From Bacteroides acidifaciens (GTDB taxonomy: Bacteria > Bacteroidota > Bacteroidia > Bacteroidales > Bacteroidaceae): 64,000 nucleotides of DNA. A program made the translations under genes and the position numbers. Below are positions 1 through 10,141 of this stretch, piece after piece (position 1 is the stretch's first letter; every line of letters starts with the position of its first letter). Below the pieces are notes generated by a model that ran no database searches, was not told the origin of the DNA, and worked only from the letters and a program-made list of their open reading frames with translations. The DNA is taken from contig NZ_CAEUHO010000001.1 of assembly GCF_903181435.1 (NCBI RefSeq), positions 1,922,001 through 1,986,000 of the forward strand. Direction: 5' to 3'.

Positions 1-139
1 TACGGATTATCACGAAGCCATCGCAGTAATTCCTGCACCGTCGGAAGCACAGAAGGGCAAGATTCTGGATTGTGTGCAGACGGGATATACATTGAATGAC
101 AAGGTGTTGCGACACGCTAAAGTAGTGGTAGGGGAATAA
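1..139 (+). CDS. grpE: GrpE nucleotide exchange factor, C-terminal end (partial)
   Basis: The left edge cuts this gene; the first complete codon starts at base 2 and the stop TAA is at 137-139. The roughly 45 visible residues include VIPAPSEAQKGKILDCVQ and end in HAKVVVGE, the typical C-terminal beta domain of GrpE. GrpE releases ADP from DnaK in the cytosolic DnaK-DnaJ-GrpE chaperone cycle. It lies 26 bp upstream of dnaJ on the same strand, so the two are very probably co-transcribed, the usual Bacteroidetes order. Confidence 0.9.
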   Translation, partial: TDYHEAIAVIPAPSEAQKGKILDCVQTGYTLNDKVLRHAKVVVGE

Positions 140-165
140 GATTAATTTGTAATTGACAAAGAAGC

Positions 166-1356
166 ATGGCAGAAAAAAGAGATTATTACGAAATACTGGG
201 AGTGACGAAGACCGCCACAGCAGAAGAAATTAAAAAGGCTTACCGCAAGAAAGCGATTCAGTATCACCCTGACAAGAATCCGGGGGATAAAGAAGCGGAA
301 GAGAAGTTCAAGGAAGCGGCCGAGGCTTATGACGTATTGAGTAATCCGGATAAGCGTTCGCGTTATGACCAGTTCGGTCATGCGGGTGTGAGCGGTGCGG
401 CAGGCAATGGCGGGCCGTTCGGCGGTTTCGGTGGCGAAGGTATGTCGATGGATGACATTTTCTCTATGTTCGGTGATATTTTCGGTGGTCGTGGCGGTGG
501 CTTCGGCGGCGGATTCAGCGGTTTTGGCGGATTCGGTGGCGGTGGCGGCGGTTCACAACAACGCCGGTATCGCGGTAGTGACCTTCGCGTGAAAGTGAAA
601 CTGACTTTGAAGGAAATCTCCGAAGGGGTGGAAAAGAAGTTCAAGCTCAAGAAATATGTGCCGTGCGACCATTGCCACGGTTCGGGTGCCGAGGGTGACG
701 GCGGTTCGGAAACGTGTCCTACTTGTAAGGGTAGCGGCTCGGTGATTCGCAACCAACAGACGATTCTGGGCACTATGCAGACGCGTGTCACTTGTTCTAC
801 TTGTAACGGTGAAGGTAAGATTATCAAGAACAAGTGTAAGAAGTGTGGCGGCGACGGAATCATTTACGGTGAAGAAGTGGTGACGGTGAAAATTCCTGCC
901 GGTGTGGCAGAAGGTATGCAGCTCTCGATGGGCGGCAAGGGTAATGCCGGAAAGCACAATGGCGTGTCGGGCGATTTGCTGATTCTTGTAGAGGAAGAAC
1001 CGCATCAGGACTTGATTCGCGACGAGAATGACTTGATTTACAATCTGTTGTTGAGTTTCCCGATGGCTGCGTTGGGTGGCGCTGTGGAAATTCCGACGAT
1101 TGACGGTAAGGTGAAAGTGAAGATTGATTCGGGTACTCAGCCGGGTAAAGTGCTTCGCCTTCGTGGCAAGGGGTTGCCGAACGTGAATGGATATGGAACG
1201 GGGGATTTGCTCGTGAATATCAGTATTTACGTGCCGGAAGCTCTAAACAAGGAAGAGAAGGCTACGCTGGAGAAAATGGATGCTTCGGATAACTTCAAGC
1301 CGAACACTTCGGTGAAGGAGAAGATTTTCAAGAAGTTCAAGAGCTTCTTCGATTGA
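166..1356 (+). CDS. dnaJ: Chaperone protein DnaJ (Hsp40)
   Basis: This is a full-length 396-residue type I Hsp40 that delivers unfolded clients to DnaK and stimulates its ATPase. It has an N-terminal J domain with the HPD motif (YHPDKNPG, about residues 33-40). A long Gly/Phe-rich linker follows at about residues 75-130. The zinc domain carries four CxxCxGxG-type repeats ([32 protein letters not shown], about residues 165-230), then the C-terminal client-binding domain. It sits directly behind grpE and is followed by a hairpin at 1384-1417. Overlapping minus-strand ORFs are artefacts of the Gly-rich coding. Confidence 0.98.
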   Translation: MAEKRDYYEILGVTKTATAEEIKKAYRKKAIQYHPDKNPGDKEAEEKFKEAAEAYDVLSNPDKRSRYDQFGHAGVSGAAGNGGPFGGFGGEGMSMDDIFSMFGDIFGGRGGGFGGGFSGFGGFGGGGGGSQQRRYRGSDLRVKVKLTLKEISEGVEKKFKLKKYVPCDHCHGSGAEGDGGSETCPTCKGSGSVIRNQQTILGTMQTRVTCSTCNGEGKIIKNKCKKCGGDGIIYGEEVVTVKIPAGVAEGMQLSMGGKGNAGKHNGVSGDLLILVEEEPHQDLIRDENDLIYNLLLSFPMAALGGAVEIPTIDGKVKVKIDSGTQPGKVLRLRGKGLPNVNGYGTGDLLVNISIYVPEALNKEEKATLEKMDASDNFKPNTSVKEKIFKKFKSFFD

Positions 1357-1383
1357 TTTTTTGCTGTTATATATAGATAAAAA

Positions 1384-1417
1384 TAAGTGAGCTGTAATTT
1401 TTTGCGGCTCACTTATG
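1384..1417. terminator. Hairpin after dnaJ, probable terminator
   Basis: A perfect 10-bp stem (ATAAGTGAGC at 1384-1393 with GCTCACTTAT at 1408-1417) closes a 14-base T-rich loop 27 bp after the dnaJ stop. There is no clean T-tract after the stem, so termination is inferred from position and stem strength. Confidence 0.55.
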
Positions 1418-1481
1418 CTTTATATAAGGGTATGTGAGTGCGATAGATGTTCGCCCGCATGGCTTCCCCTCCTTCGGGAAG

Positions 1482-2938
1482 CTACCCTTTATACACAAGT
1501 CTTAGCTGATTAACTCATACAATTCAAACTGTGTATAAAATCTATCCAGTCCATTCTTAAAGGTTATATATCCTGGAATGGACTGGCTCTTGTATGCACT
1601 CCATGCTCCTAACCTTGCAATAATCCATGCCGCCCATGCCATTGATTCTTTTTTATATGGATTTTGCTGTATTTTTGTATTTCCCTCACTCTTTTTTCCT
1701 ACTATATGTAATAATTCTATTTCTTTGCTTGTAAAGTAGATTTCTGAAGAGAGGTTTTCATCTTCTTTATCAAAAGAAAGTTTGAGTACCATCACCTGCA
1801 GGGCTGCCTGCAAGGAAATTAAGATTAGTTTTTGTAATGCCGAAACTGTTTCCAACTGTGCGTCCTCAATCATGAATCCCTTTCTTTTGAGTACTCTGAA
1901 CAACTCTTCAATCAGCCATCTACAACGATACCAACCGATACATTCAATTGCTTGTTCTACAGTCTCCACCACATGTGTAGTTAGCAGTCTCCATTCAATA
2001 GGACTCTCATTTATCGGTGTACTGGAAGATTTTTCTTTAACATGTATGCAATAAAGACTAACAGGGGGACTGCCCTTTGCCGGACCGTTAACAGGAGCGC
2101 ACAAAGTGACTCTTTCAAAGCGAAGTTCCATACACGCTATCCGTTTCTTACGTCCGCTTCCCGGGAGCACTTCAAAGCTATACTCTGCCCGTAGAACAGC
2201 CTGATCCATTAATGTATTCAGATGGACAGAACAGTCTGGATTATCCAACCGGCAATTCCTTTCATGAACAGAACGGATCAGCAAGTGAACATTATCAGCA
2301 GGGATACGGCTGAAAAGCTCGAAAATGTCCGCTTCACGGTCACCGATAATCGTTTTAACTGCATCCCGGGGCATTTGCTCACTGGCAGCCATGCCACTTT
2401 CTATCCAACGATATGACTCTTTTTCTTCTATAGGCTGATATCTGTAATTACGTTCTTCACGACTTAAAGCATCCGGTGAGCGATTCCACTGCTTGACCGA
2501 AGAAAAGCCTATAGGAATATGGCTGGAGGCATCCACTACCAAGACTGGATGCAAAAAAGTACCACATTGCTTTTGACCGACAATGCCGGGACTGACTGTT
2601 TTTTTCTTCATTCGCTCAACATGAGCCTCATAGTTTATCTCCGAGGTATCTTGAATACACAGTAAATGCTTACGACCGGAAGCATTCTTACAGCAAGTTT
2701 GTATCAGACCTGATAAGATAGCATCAGAACTGACTGAGGAATTGTTCAAAAATCTATAAGCACCCATCTTTTCTTTATGTTCCTTACTAAATTGATTCAC
2801 TATAGCACTTTGATGGACAACCATCTGAGAGCAAATTAAGTTTAAACGTCGCAAAAGCCGAGGATCACGAATTTGATCTGTCTCTAATAACATCAAGCAA
2901 AGATAAAAAAATAATATATACTTGTGTATAAAGGGTAG
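1482..2938 (-). mobile_element. IS4-family insertion sequence
   Basis: This 1457-bp element is bounded by perfect 18-bp terminal inverted repeats (CTACCCTTTATACACAAG at 1482-1499 and its complement at 2921-2938). The 10-bp direct repeat CTTCGGGAAG lies directly outside both ends (1472-1481 and 2939-2948) and is the target-site duplication. Intact ends, an intact transposase and an unmutated duplication suggest recent insertion. It carries one gene, the transposase at 1502-2896. Confidence 0.93.
1502..2896 (-). CDS. IS4-family DDE transposase
   Basis: This 464-residue protein resembles IS50/Tn5-type transposases. The three catalytic acidic residues can be placed in QDTSEINY (about residue 122), IIGDREADIFELF (about residue 188) and the YREK-type signature YRCRWLIEELFRVLK (about residues 330-345). 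It would catalyse cut-and-paste movement of the flanking 18-bp ends. The ORF fills the element and has no frameshift. Two adjacent ATG codons make the start ambiguous by one residue. Confidence 0.93.
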   Translation of the reverse strand: MMLLETDQIRDPRLLRRLNLICSQMVVHQSAIVNQFSKEHKEKMGAYRFLNNSSVSSDAILSGLIQTCCKNASGRKHLLCIQDTSEINYEAHVERMKKKTVSPGIVGQKQCGTFLHPVLVVDASSHIPIGFSSVKQWNRSPDALSREERNYRYQPIEEKESYRWIESGMAASEQMPRDAVKTIIGDREADIFELFSRIPADNVHLLIRSVHERNCRLDNPDCSVHLNTLMDQAVLRAEYSFEVLPGSGRKKRIACMELRFERVTLCAPVNGPAKGSPPVSLYCIHVKEKSSSTPINESPIEWRLLTTHVVETVEQAIECIGWYRCRWLIEELFRVLKRKGFMIEDAQLETVSALQKLILISLQAALQVMVLKLSFDKEDENLSSEIYFTSKEIELLHIVGKKSEGNTKIQQNPYKKESMAWAAWIIARLGAWSAYKSQSIPGYITFKNGLDRFYTQFELYELIS

Positions 2939-2973
2939 CTTCGGGAAGGAGGAGAAACCATGCGGGCGGATAT

Positions 2974-5049
2974 CTATTTCACGATTATCTCGTCAGTAAA
3001 TATCCAGCCGCCGAACTCTTTTCCGGCTTGTGCCTGATAGCGTACATATCTTCCTTGTGCGTTTCCTTCCCAAGAGATGTCCATGAATTTAATAGGGACT
3101 TCTTTGGTTACTTCAAAGGTTTGATGTTTCAACTCTGTGAAGTTGCTTCCGTCGTCGGAAATAGAAATCGTGACAGATGCAGGCAGGAATACTTCTGCGC
3201 CTATCACCTGCATAAAGGCGGCGGTAACGGAGTGGATGGAAGTTTTGGTTTCCATATCAATCGTTACATCCAGACGTTTGCCGTCGATAAAGCCTTGCCA
3301 ACAACCGTCACCGTAAGTCCAGTCGCCACGTATGCCATCCGTCAAGGCGGTGTTTCCCTGAGCGGGATAGTGGGGGCTGTACGGAGTGTTGTAAATCACT
3401 TTCTTTCCTAAGGCAAGGTGAGCGGCAGGTTTGGTAGATTCCGGGCGGCTACCGATTTCATTTTTAAGGTCGAAAGGATGGTAGCCTTTTGCCTGCAAAT
3501 CCGATACGGCTTTCAAAGCACGGGCATGGAAGTCCGGCCATGACTTACGTTCGGGAGCCGACCAGGCAACTTCCGCCAACGCCAATGTGCGGGGATATAA
3601 CATATACTCTACATGCTCGGGAGTCGGAACATATTCTGTAAAAAGGTTAACTTGTGCGCCATACACAAGTTTCGCCTGTTCCGCCGACAATGAAGCGGCA
3701 ACCGGATTGTAAGCATAGACCTTTTTCAGAGGCAGGTATCCGCCGATGGCTTCCGGCTGGGAGTACGGGGCATCCTGATAACTGTCCAGATAACAGTGGC
3801 TTCCCGGCGTCATGACAGCCCGGTGACCGGAAGTAACGGCAGCAATGCCGCCTTCTTCGCCACGCCACGACATAACTGTCGCATTAGGAGCCAAACCGCC
3901 TTTAAGTATCTCGTCCCAGCCCAACAAACGACGGCCGCGGGCGTTCAGAAACTTTTCTATCCGGTGAATCAGGTAGCTTTGCAGTTCGTCTACGTGAGAG
4001 AGGTGCTCGTCCTTCATTCTCTTCTGGCATTTCGGGCAGTTTTTCCATGCTGCCATACCGGCTTCGTCACCGCCTATATGAATGTATTCGGAAGGGAAAA
4101 GTTCGAGGACTTCGGTCAGTACATTCTCTAGGAAAGTGAATGTCTCTTCGTTTCCGACACAAAAATCCGCATTCTTATAAGGTTCACCCGAACAAGAGAG
4201 TTGCGGATAGGCTGCCAATACCTCTTCCGAGTGGGAAGGCATTTCAATCTCCGGAATAACGGTGATAAAATGCTGACGGGCATATTCTACAATTTCACGG
4301 ATATCATCCTGGGTATAGTAACCGCCGGAAGCTCCGGGTTCGTCGAAACGGACGTATTTGCGGTCGCCATTCCACCATTTTTTCCAGTTGGCATCGGTAC
4401 GCCAGGCTGCAAATTCTGTCAGCAGAGGGTATTTCTTGATTTCAATCCGCCAGCCTGCCGCATCCGTGAGGTGCAGATGCAGACGGTTGATTTTATAGTA
4501 TGCCAGTACGTCTATCTGTTTTTTCACAAATTCTTTGGTGAAGAAATGGCGGGATACGTCGAGCATCAATCCGCGATAAGCGAAACGGGGCGTATCCTGC
4601 ACTTCAACGGCAGAGACGGTGATGACGCCCGTGCCCGAAGAAACCGATAGCTGCAAGAGTGTCTGAATCCCGTAGAAGAGTCCGGCTCCCGAAGTTGCTT
4701 GAATCTGGATTCGCTCCGGTGTGACGGACAGCGTATAACTTTCAGGAGTAGGCAACTGCCCGCTCTTTTCCGTTATCAATAGAGAAAGTACATTCTGTGT
4801 ATCTTTCTTTTTCCCTTTCTTGAGATGAACTGGCAATGCTTGCAGGCAATTCTCCAGAAGCTGCGCTTCTCCACCTTGTAGGTTTGTATAAAGTTTTGTT
4901 TTCTCTGAGAGCAAAAAAGAGCCCGTCCCCTGCTCCATTTTCAACGGGACAGGAATGACGGACTGTGCTTGTAGGGAATGTGCGGTCAAGCACATTCCCA
5001 ATACCCATAAGAAAAGACAAACTTTAGCGTATCTATTCTTTATATTCAT
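2974..5049 (-). CDS. GH20 beta-N-acetylhexosaminidase, secreted
   Basis: This 691-residue exo-hexosaminidase would remove terminal beta-GlcNAc or GalNAc from glycans. A signal peptide (MNIKNRYAKVCLFLWVLG) is followed by the GH20 N-terminal domain and the TIM barrel with YRGLMLDVSRHFF and the catalytic Asp-Glu pair in IHIGGDEAGM. A C-terminal beta-sandwich of F5/8C type follows. I chose the ATG at 5049, which overlaps the stop of the upstream hexosaminidase (TAATG), because it begins the signal peptide; the longer ORF to 5109 adds 20 residues inside the upstream gene. The overlap implies translational coupling. Confidence 0.92.
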   Translation of the reverse strand: MNIKNRYAKVCLFLWVLGMCLTAHSLQAQSVIPVPLKMEQGTGSFLLSEKTKLYTNLQGGEAQLLENCLQALPVHLKKGKKKDTQNVLSLLITEKSGQLPTPESYTLSVTPERIQIQATSGAGLFYGIQTLLQLSVSSGTGVITVSAVEVQDTPRFAYRGLMLDVSRHFFTKEFVKKQIDVLAYYKINRLHLHLTDAAGWRIEIKKYPLLTEFAAWRTDANWKKWWNGDRKYVRFDEPGASGGYYTQDDIREIVEYARQHFITVIPEIEMPSHSEEVLAAYPQLSCSGEPYKNADFCVGNEETFTFLENVLTEVLELFPSEYIHIGGDEAGMAAWKNCPKCQKRMKDEHLSHVDELQSYLIHRIEKFLNARGRRLLGWDEILKGGLAPNATVMSWRGEEGGIAAVTSGHRAVMTPGSHCYLDSYQDAPYSQPEAIGGYLPLKKVYAYNPVAASLSAEQAKLVYGAQVNLFTEYVPTPEHVEYMLYPRTLALAEVAWSAPERKSWPDFHARALKAVSDLQAKGYHPFDLKNEIGSRPESTKPAAHLALGKKVIYNTPYSPHYPAQGNTALTDGIRGDWTYGDGCWQGFIDGKRLDVTIDMETKTSIHSVTAAFMQVIGAEVFLPASVTISISDDGSNFTELKHQTFEVTKEVPIKFMDISWEGNAQGRYVRYQAQAGKEFGGWIFTDEIIVK

Positions 5050-7373
5050 TAATCTATCGTGATTTCGTCTACAAACAAGAATGCCGGACTGTCTTTGCCA
5101 CCATGCCATGCTGGTATTTTACTTTCAGACAGGGCAACCACTTTCACATATTGAGTTTTCACCGGGCTGAATGACAGTTTATGTTCGTAGATGCCATTCT
5201 TATCGCTTTCTTTCATAACAGGATACTCCTCGGAAGCAACTTTGGTAAAGTTCTTGCCATCGTCCGAAACTTCTACGGAGAGTCCTCTCGCATCGAACAC
5301 CCAGTCGCCCTTCTCCACGCAAGTAGAAATAGCAACGCTCGAAATCTCGGTGGGCTGCTGAAGGTCGATAGTCATATCCATATCGTTCTTGTAGAATGCA
5401 ATCCAACGCCCGGTCTTGTAATTGCCGTTTCCTTTCAAGCCGTCTACCAGTGTAGATTCGCCTTTGAACATGTATTGCTTATTGACAGGTTGGTTGGCTA
5501 CAATCGGCTTCATACTTGACTTGCTGAAATTCATCTTTTCAGAAACCACACGGCTGTTTCCGGTAGGACGGACAGCAATGGCAGAGAAGGTCACATTTTC
5601 CTTGATTTTCAGCGGGCTTTCATAAAGCGGAGAAGCGGCGGTAGGTTCCGTGCCGTCCAAAGTATAGTGGATAGGCGCATTGTCGATAGTAGACAAGGTG
5701 ATGTCCAGCGTACCGTCTGCCGGGTTCGGAGTGTATTCGGCAGTAACGTTGAATACATGTTTGGCGTAATTGTATCCTTCCGCATCGTACCACTTAATCA
5801 GACGTGGCAGACGGGACAGGAAGTCTTCATAATTCTTCTTGTCGGGAGCCGACCACTGGACTTCGGACAAGGCAGCCCAACGGGGTAATACCATATACTG
5901 GGCATGAGAGAAAGTAGGAACGTACTCAGTCCAGAGGTTAGCCTGCACGCCTTTGATATATTTCTGTTCTTCCGGAGTGAGGGAAGCCGGCATCGGCTCG
6001 TAGCTGTACACTCTTTCAAGAGGCAGGTAACCACCAATACCGAGAGGTTCGTTCTCCGTGTCTTTTGTCTGGTAGTAGTCGAAATACAGGTAAGTGTTCG
6101 GTGTCATGATGACATCATGTTTCTGCTTAGCCGCTTCGATACCACCCTTTTCGCCACGCCATGACATGACAGTCGCGTTCGGTGCAAGCCCGCCTTCGAG
6201 GATTTCATCCCAACCGATAATCTGACGTCCGTGCTCGTTGAGGAATTTTTCGATATGGTTGATTATGAAGCTCTGCAAGCGTTCTTCCTTACTATGCTTA
6301 TCATCCGATTTCAAGCCCAGCGCCTTGATACGTGCCTGGCATTTCGGACATTTCTCCCAACGTACTTTCGGACATTCGTCACCACCTACATGGATATATT
6401 CTGACGGGAAGATTTCAATCAGTTCGGCATATACGTCTTCGAGGAATTTCAATACCTGGTCGTTTCCGGCACAGAGCACGTCTTCGGATACACCCCATTG
6501 TCTCCATACTTCGTACGGGCCACCTGTACATCCGAGTTCCGGATAAGCGGCAAGAGCAGCCTGCATATGTCCCGGCAGGTCGATTTCGGGGATAACCGTG
6601 ATATAACGTTCGGCAGCATAAGCTACTATGTCTTTCGCCTGTTCCTGAGTGTAGAAACCACCGTAAGGTTTGCCGTCATATTCGCCGGAATTGCGTCCGA
6701 TGACTGTCTCCGTTCTCTTAGAACCGATTTCCGTCAGTTTCGGGTATTTCTTGATTTCCAAACGCCAGCCCTGGTCTTCAGTAATATGCCAGTGGAAACG
6801 GTTCATATTGTGTAAAGCCATCATGTCAATATATGTCTTCACTTCATCTACGGTAAAGAAATGGCGGCTGGTGTCGAAGTGCGCGCCACGATAAGAGAAA
6901 CGGGGAGCATCCTTTATCTCTACTGCCGGCAAAGCTATATCCGCACCCATTGCAACGGGCAAGGATTTGCGCAAAGACTGGATTCCGTAGAATACTCCGG
7001 CTTCCGTAGGACCGGTGATAGTGATTCCGTCACCTGCTACTTTCAACTGGTAGGATTCGGGATTTTCGGCTTCCGCTCCCAATGCCAGTACAATAGCGTT
7101 CTTGCCTTCTGTTCCGGCTTCGATGGCAAAGTCTTTTCCGGTAGCTGTTTTCAGATAGTCTGCCAGGAACTTTGCGTTGCGTTGCATCTTTTCGTTACCC
7201 TCCGGATAAAGGATTTTCACTCCGCTCTTCAGGATGAAGGGACTTCCCTGAGCTGTAACGATTTCCTGCGGCAAGGGGATGATTTGGTAATCAGCTTCTT
7301 GTTGCGCGGATTGGCACGAAGCAAAAAGTCCCGCCACTGCCAAGCATCCGGTTAGCTTTAAAAGTTGTTTCAT
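5049..7373 (-). CDS. GH20 beta-N-acetylhexosaminidase, lipoprotein
   Basis: This 774-residue enzyme starts with a lipoprotein signal (lipobox LFASC at about residues 16-20), so it is probably periplasmic or on the outer membrane. It contains the GH20 N-terminal domain, the catalytic barrel with IHVGGDECPK (Asp-Glu catalytic pair) and SWRGEKGG, a chitobiase-type C-terminal domain (HYTLDGTEPT), and an F5/8 type C-like carbohydrate-binding domain at the end. Its stop overlaps the next hexosaminidase start. Different domain tails suggest different linkage preferences for the two neighbours. Confidence 0.93.
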   Translation of the reverse strand: MKQLLKLTGCLAVAGLFASCQSAQQEADYQIIPLPQEIVTAQGSPFILKSGVKILYPEGNEKMQRNAKFLADYLKTATGKDFAIEAGTEGKNAIVLALGAEAENPESYQLKVAGDGITITGPTEAGVFYGIQSLRKSLPVAMGADIALPAVEIKDAPRFSYRGAHFDTSRHFFTVDEVKTYIDMMALHNMNRFHWHITEDQGWRLEIKKYPKLTEIGSKRTETVIGRNSGEYDGKPYGGFYTQEQAKDIVAYAAERYITVIPEIDLPGHMQAALAAYPELGCTGGPYEVWRQWGVSEDVLCAGNDQVLKFLEDVYAELIEIFPSEYIHVGGDECPKVRWEKCPKCQARIKALGLKSDDKHSKEERLQSFIINHIEKFLNEHGRQIIGWDEILEGGLAPNATVMSWRGEKGGIEAAKQKHDVIMTPNTYLYFDYYQTKDTENEPLGIGGYLPLERVYSYEPMPASLTPEEQKYIKGVQANLWTEYVPTFSHAQYMVLPRWAALSEVQWSAPDKKNYEDFLSRLPRLIKWYDAEGYNYAKHVFNVTAEYTPNPADGTLDITLSTIDNAPIHYTLDGTEPTAASPLYESPLKIKENVTFSAIAVRPTGNSRVVSEKMNFSKSSMKPIVANQPVNKQYMFKGESTLVDGLKGNGNYKTGRWIAFYKNDMDMTIDLQQPTEISSVAISTCVEKGDWVFDARGLSVEVSDDGKNFTKVASEEYPVMKESDKNGIYEHKLSFSPVKTQYVKVVALSESKIPAWHGGKDSPAFLFVDEITID

Positions 7374-7410
7374 AAACTAAAAAATTAGGTATTAAGTTAC
7401 TAATAGATAT

Positions 7411-10059
7411 TTAATTATAGGTTTCACGAATATGTTTGAGTCTCAATGGCAACTCTTCCCCTTTCTTTATTTGGGGAGAAGTGATGACGACCGTTTTACG
7501 CTCTCCGGGCAAAAGGTCGAAGAAGTTGTCGCTGAAACGGGCACCCTGCAAAGGTATTTCGATAAAGACATCCTTTGCCAAAGCAGGAGAAAGAAGAGTC
7601 AGTTCGCATTTGCCGTCTGTCTGCTTCATCTTGCAGGTGATGGTCGTTTCGGGCAGGAGCAGGTCTTTGGTCTTCTCGAAGAAATAGACTGTTTCGGCTA
7701 CCGTATGACCGGATTTGTCTTTCAAGGTCAGTTGCATAAAGCAATGGCGGAGTGCTTCCGAAAGCCGTTTTTCCGCAGAAGATTGAGACGTTTCCGAGGA
7801 TTTACGCTCTATTAAAGAGAGCAAATCGCTGGGCTTCGCCTTGTACACACATTTGGAAGTATTTGCCGGAATCGACAAGGATTTCAGTTGTATCGGCTTT
7901 CCTGCCTTTTTCCCTTCAAAGTCTGTTATCTTCATTTCCAATGTCATCTTCTCCATCGTATCGAGACGGTCTGAGAGAAGATAGACGCACAGGCTGTCAT
8001 TCTGCCGGATGGGGTTGATATGGATAGGGGCGAAAGCTCGTTTCGCCTGATAATGCAGGGCTTTCCAGTTGCCGTAATAATCAATGCCCGACCAAGAGAC
8101 AACAGGCCAACTGTCGTTCAATTGCCAGTATAATGTACCCATACAGTAGGGACGGTTGCGACGGTGGGCTTCCAGTCCGTGGCGCATGCCTTGTCCTTGT
8201 AATACAAGTCCGACATAAACGAAGTCCTCAAATTTCTCGGGTACGATATAATCACGTTCCATATAAGTGCGAATCAAGTCATTGCCGATGCTGCTCTTTT
8301 GATGAGCGTTCATCACTTCCGATTCGATTTCGTAATCTTCGGGAGATGCGAATGTGGCAATGGTTTTCATTTCGGGGAAAGACTGGAAACCGAATTCGCT
8401 CATGAAACGCGGCAAATCGGTGTCCAATGATTCAAAGGTTTTCTTTCCGTACCAGACGCCCCAGTTGTGGCTATCCCCTATTCCCCATGATTCGGGACGT
8501 CCCCAGTTGGCGAGATAGGGAGAGCTGTGGATGTAAAAGCGGTCTGCGTCGAGCTCTTTCACTTTGGCGGGAAGCAACTCGCGGAAGAGTTTGTCGTAGC
8601 CGGTCATCATTTCCTGGTAGATTTCCGGAGTGTATTTTTTCTGATAGCCCCAGTATTTCAAGGCTTCGAGTATTTCGTTGTTACCGCACCACATGGCTAG
8701 CGAAGGGTGGTTGCGGAGACGGCGGATGTTGTAGCAGGCTTCCGCCTCTACCCTCTTCAGGAAGGTGGGGTCGGACGGATAAGGGGTGCAGGCAAACATG
8801 AAGTCCTGCCATACCAGTATTCCGTTCTCATCAGCCAGATTGTAAAAGCGGTCGTCTTCGTAAGTTCCGCCGCCCCATACGCGGATGACGTTCATGTTCG
8901 CTTCCTTGATGTCGCGGAACAATGTCTGATAGCGTTCGGTAGTCACATTCGTCAATAGCGCGTCCTGGGGGATATAGTTGGCTCCCTTGGCAAACATCGG
9001 AATACCGTTTACTTCAAAATAGAAGGATTCTCCGTCCGCGTCCTTTTCATTCACCAGTCGGACGGTGCGGAGTCCGATTCTGTGGGATTGTTCAGCTACA
9101 ACGTTGCCTTCGGTGATGATTTGGGCGGAGAAGTCGTATAAGGTCGGAGCTCCCCAGCCGTTCGGCATCCAGCGTACCGGTGAGACAACTTCCGTAGGGA
9201 TACAGATGCGGTTGATTCCGGGTTGCAGGGTGACTGTTTGGCTCGTGGCGGATTCCTGTTCCCCTTCGAGCGAGGTGTTTATTTTTATTTCTGCTTGAAG
9301 CGGATGGGGAAGTATGTTGTTTATTTCCAATTCATTGGATAGCTTCGCTACCTGGTCGGTCAGAGATAGTTGCTTCACGTGGTAGTCGCTGATTGAGGCG
9401 GCATCGTAGAAACGGATGGTTACCGGACGCCAGACGCCGCTGGTCACCATGCGGATTCCCCAGTCCCAACCGTAGCTGTAAGGGGCTTTGCGGGAGAATA
9501 CACTCAGGTGTTTCTCGTGATGGTCGTTGTCGGCGGGATAGTTGAATCCGTTGGAAGCGTATTGAGGCAATGTCTGCCGGATGGGCGAATGAAAATATAT
9601 GTGAAGGAGATTTTCTCCGGAACGAAGGTATTGTTTTACGGGGATTGTATAGCCGACGAACATGTTGTCGGCTTTAAATAGCAGTGCTCCGTTGAGGTAG
9701 ACGTCAGCGTAGGTGTCGAGCCCTTCAAAGGTGAGTTGGGCGTCATCACGTTTCAGTTGGTCGGGGGTGATTGTGAAAGCCGTCCTGTATTCCCAGTCTT
9801 CATTTTCTATCCATTGGATTTTCTGTTCGTTGGTACCGTAGAAGGGATTGGGAATGAGGTCGTGATGAATAAGGTCCTGATGTACCGTGCCGGGCACCAC
9901 GGCTGTGCGCCATATCTCTGTCCCCACTTGGGAAAACTCCCAGCCTGTGTGCAAAGTTAAAACTTCTGAATTGTCATTGCTCTGGGCATAGGCCATGCTG
10001 CAACAGCAGAGTAATCCACACGCTATTTGAGCTTTTTTTCTGATTAAATTAATCATCAT
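7411..10059 (-). CDS. GH2 beta-mannosidase, secreted
   Basis: This 882-residue protein would cleave terminal beta-mannose, for example from the core of N-glycans after hexosaminidase trimming. It has a GH2 sugar-binding domain (WEFSQVGTEIW onward), an immunoglobulin-like domain, and a catalytic barrel with the acid/base motif MWCGNNEILE and the nucleophile motif MSEFGFQSFP. I chose the ATG at 10059, where a signal peptide begins (MMINLIRKKAQIACGLLCC, cleavage near AYAQ). The ORF runs in frame to 10191, but those 44 residues are not signal-like and cross an intergenic repeat. Confidence 0.9.
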   Translation of the reverse strand: MMINLIRKKAQIACGLLCCCSMAYAQSNDNSEVLTLHTGWEFSQVGTEIWRTAVVPGTVHQDLIHHDLIPNPFYGTNEQKIQWIENEDWEYRTAFTITPDQLKRDDAQLTFEGLDTYADVYLNGALLFKADNMFVGYTIPVKQYLRSGENLLHIYFHSPIRQTLPQYASNGFNYPADNDHHEKHLSVFSRKAPYSYGWDWGIRMVTSGVWRPVTIRFYDAASISDYHVKQLSLTDQVAKLSNELEINNILPHPLQAEIKINTSLEGEQESATSQTVTLQPGINRICIPTEVVSPVRWMPNGWGAPTLYDFSAQIITEGNVVAEQSHRIGLRTVRLVNEKDADGESFYFEVNGIPMFAKGANYIPQDALLTNVTTERYQTLFRDIKEANMNVIRVWGGGTYEDDRFYNLADENGILVWQDFMFACTPYPSDPTFLKRVEAEACYNIRRLRNHPSLAMWCGNNEILEALKYWGYQKKYTPEIYQEMMTGYDKLFRELLPAKVKELDADRFYIHSSPYLANWGRPESWGIGDSHNWGVWYGKKTFESLDTDLPRFMSEFGFQSFPEMKTIATFASPEDYEIESEVMNAHQKSSIGNDLIRTYMERDYIVPEKFEDFVYVGLVLQGQGMRHGLEAHRRNRPYCMGTLYWQLNDSWPVVSWSGIDYYGNWKALHYQAKRAFAPIHINPIRQNDSLCVYLLSDRLDTMEKMTLEMKITDFEGKKAGKPIQLKSLSIPANTSKCVYKAKPSDLLSLIERKSSETSQSSAEKRLSEALRHCFMQLTLKDKSGHTVAETVYFFEKTKDLLLPETTITCKMKQTDGKCELTLLSPALAKDVFIEIPLQGARFSDNFFDLLPGERKTVVITSPQIKKGEELPLRLKHIRETYN

Positions 10060-10141
10060 AGTGGGGGTATTAGATATTAATGGGGTCAAAGATATTATTT
10101 TTTCATCAATTTCCCCTGATAATTTAACAAAATATAGATTA

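Larger units (their letters stand above)
1452..2968. terminator. Intergenic inverted repeat split by an insertion sequence
   Basis: The arm CGCCCGCATGG at 1452-1462 is complementary to CCATGCGGGCG at 2958-2968. With the IS (1482-2938) and one target-duplication copy removed, the arms form a long hairpin whose loop is the target sequence CTTCGGGAAG. It lay between convergent dnaJ and the hexosaminidase operon, where a bidirectional terminator would be expected. A related stretch (cgatagaagttcgcccg) is at about 10150-10166. Confidence 0.6.

Noticed and set aside
378..1005. Minus-strand ORFs opposite dnaJ
   Set aside because: They are shadows of the Gly-rich and zinc-finger codons; the plus-strand DnaJ has every family motif.
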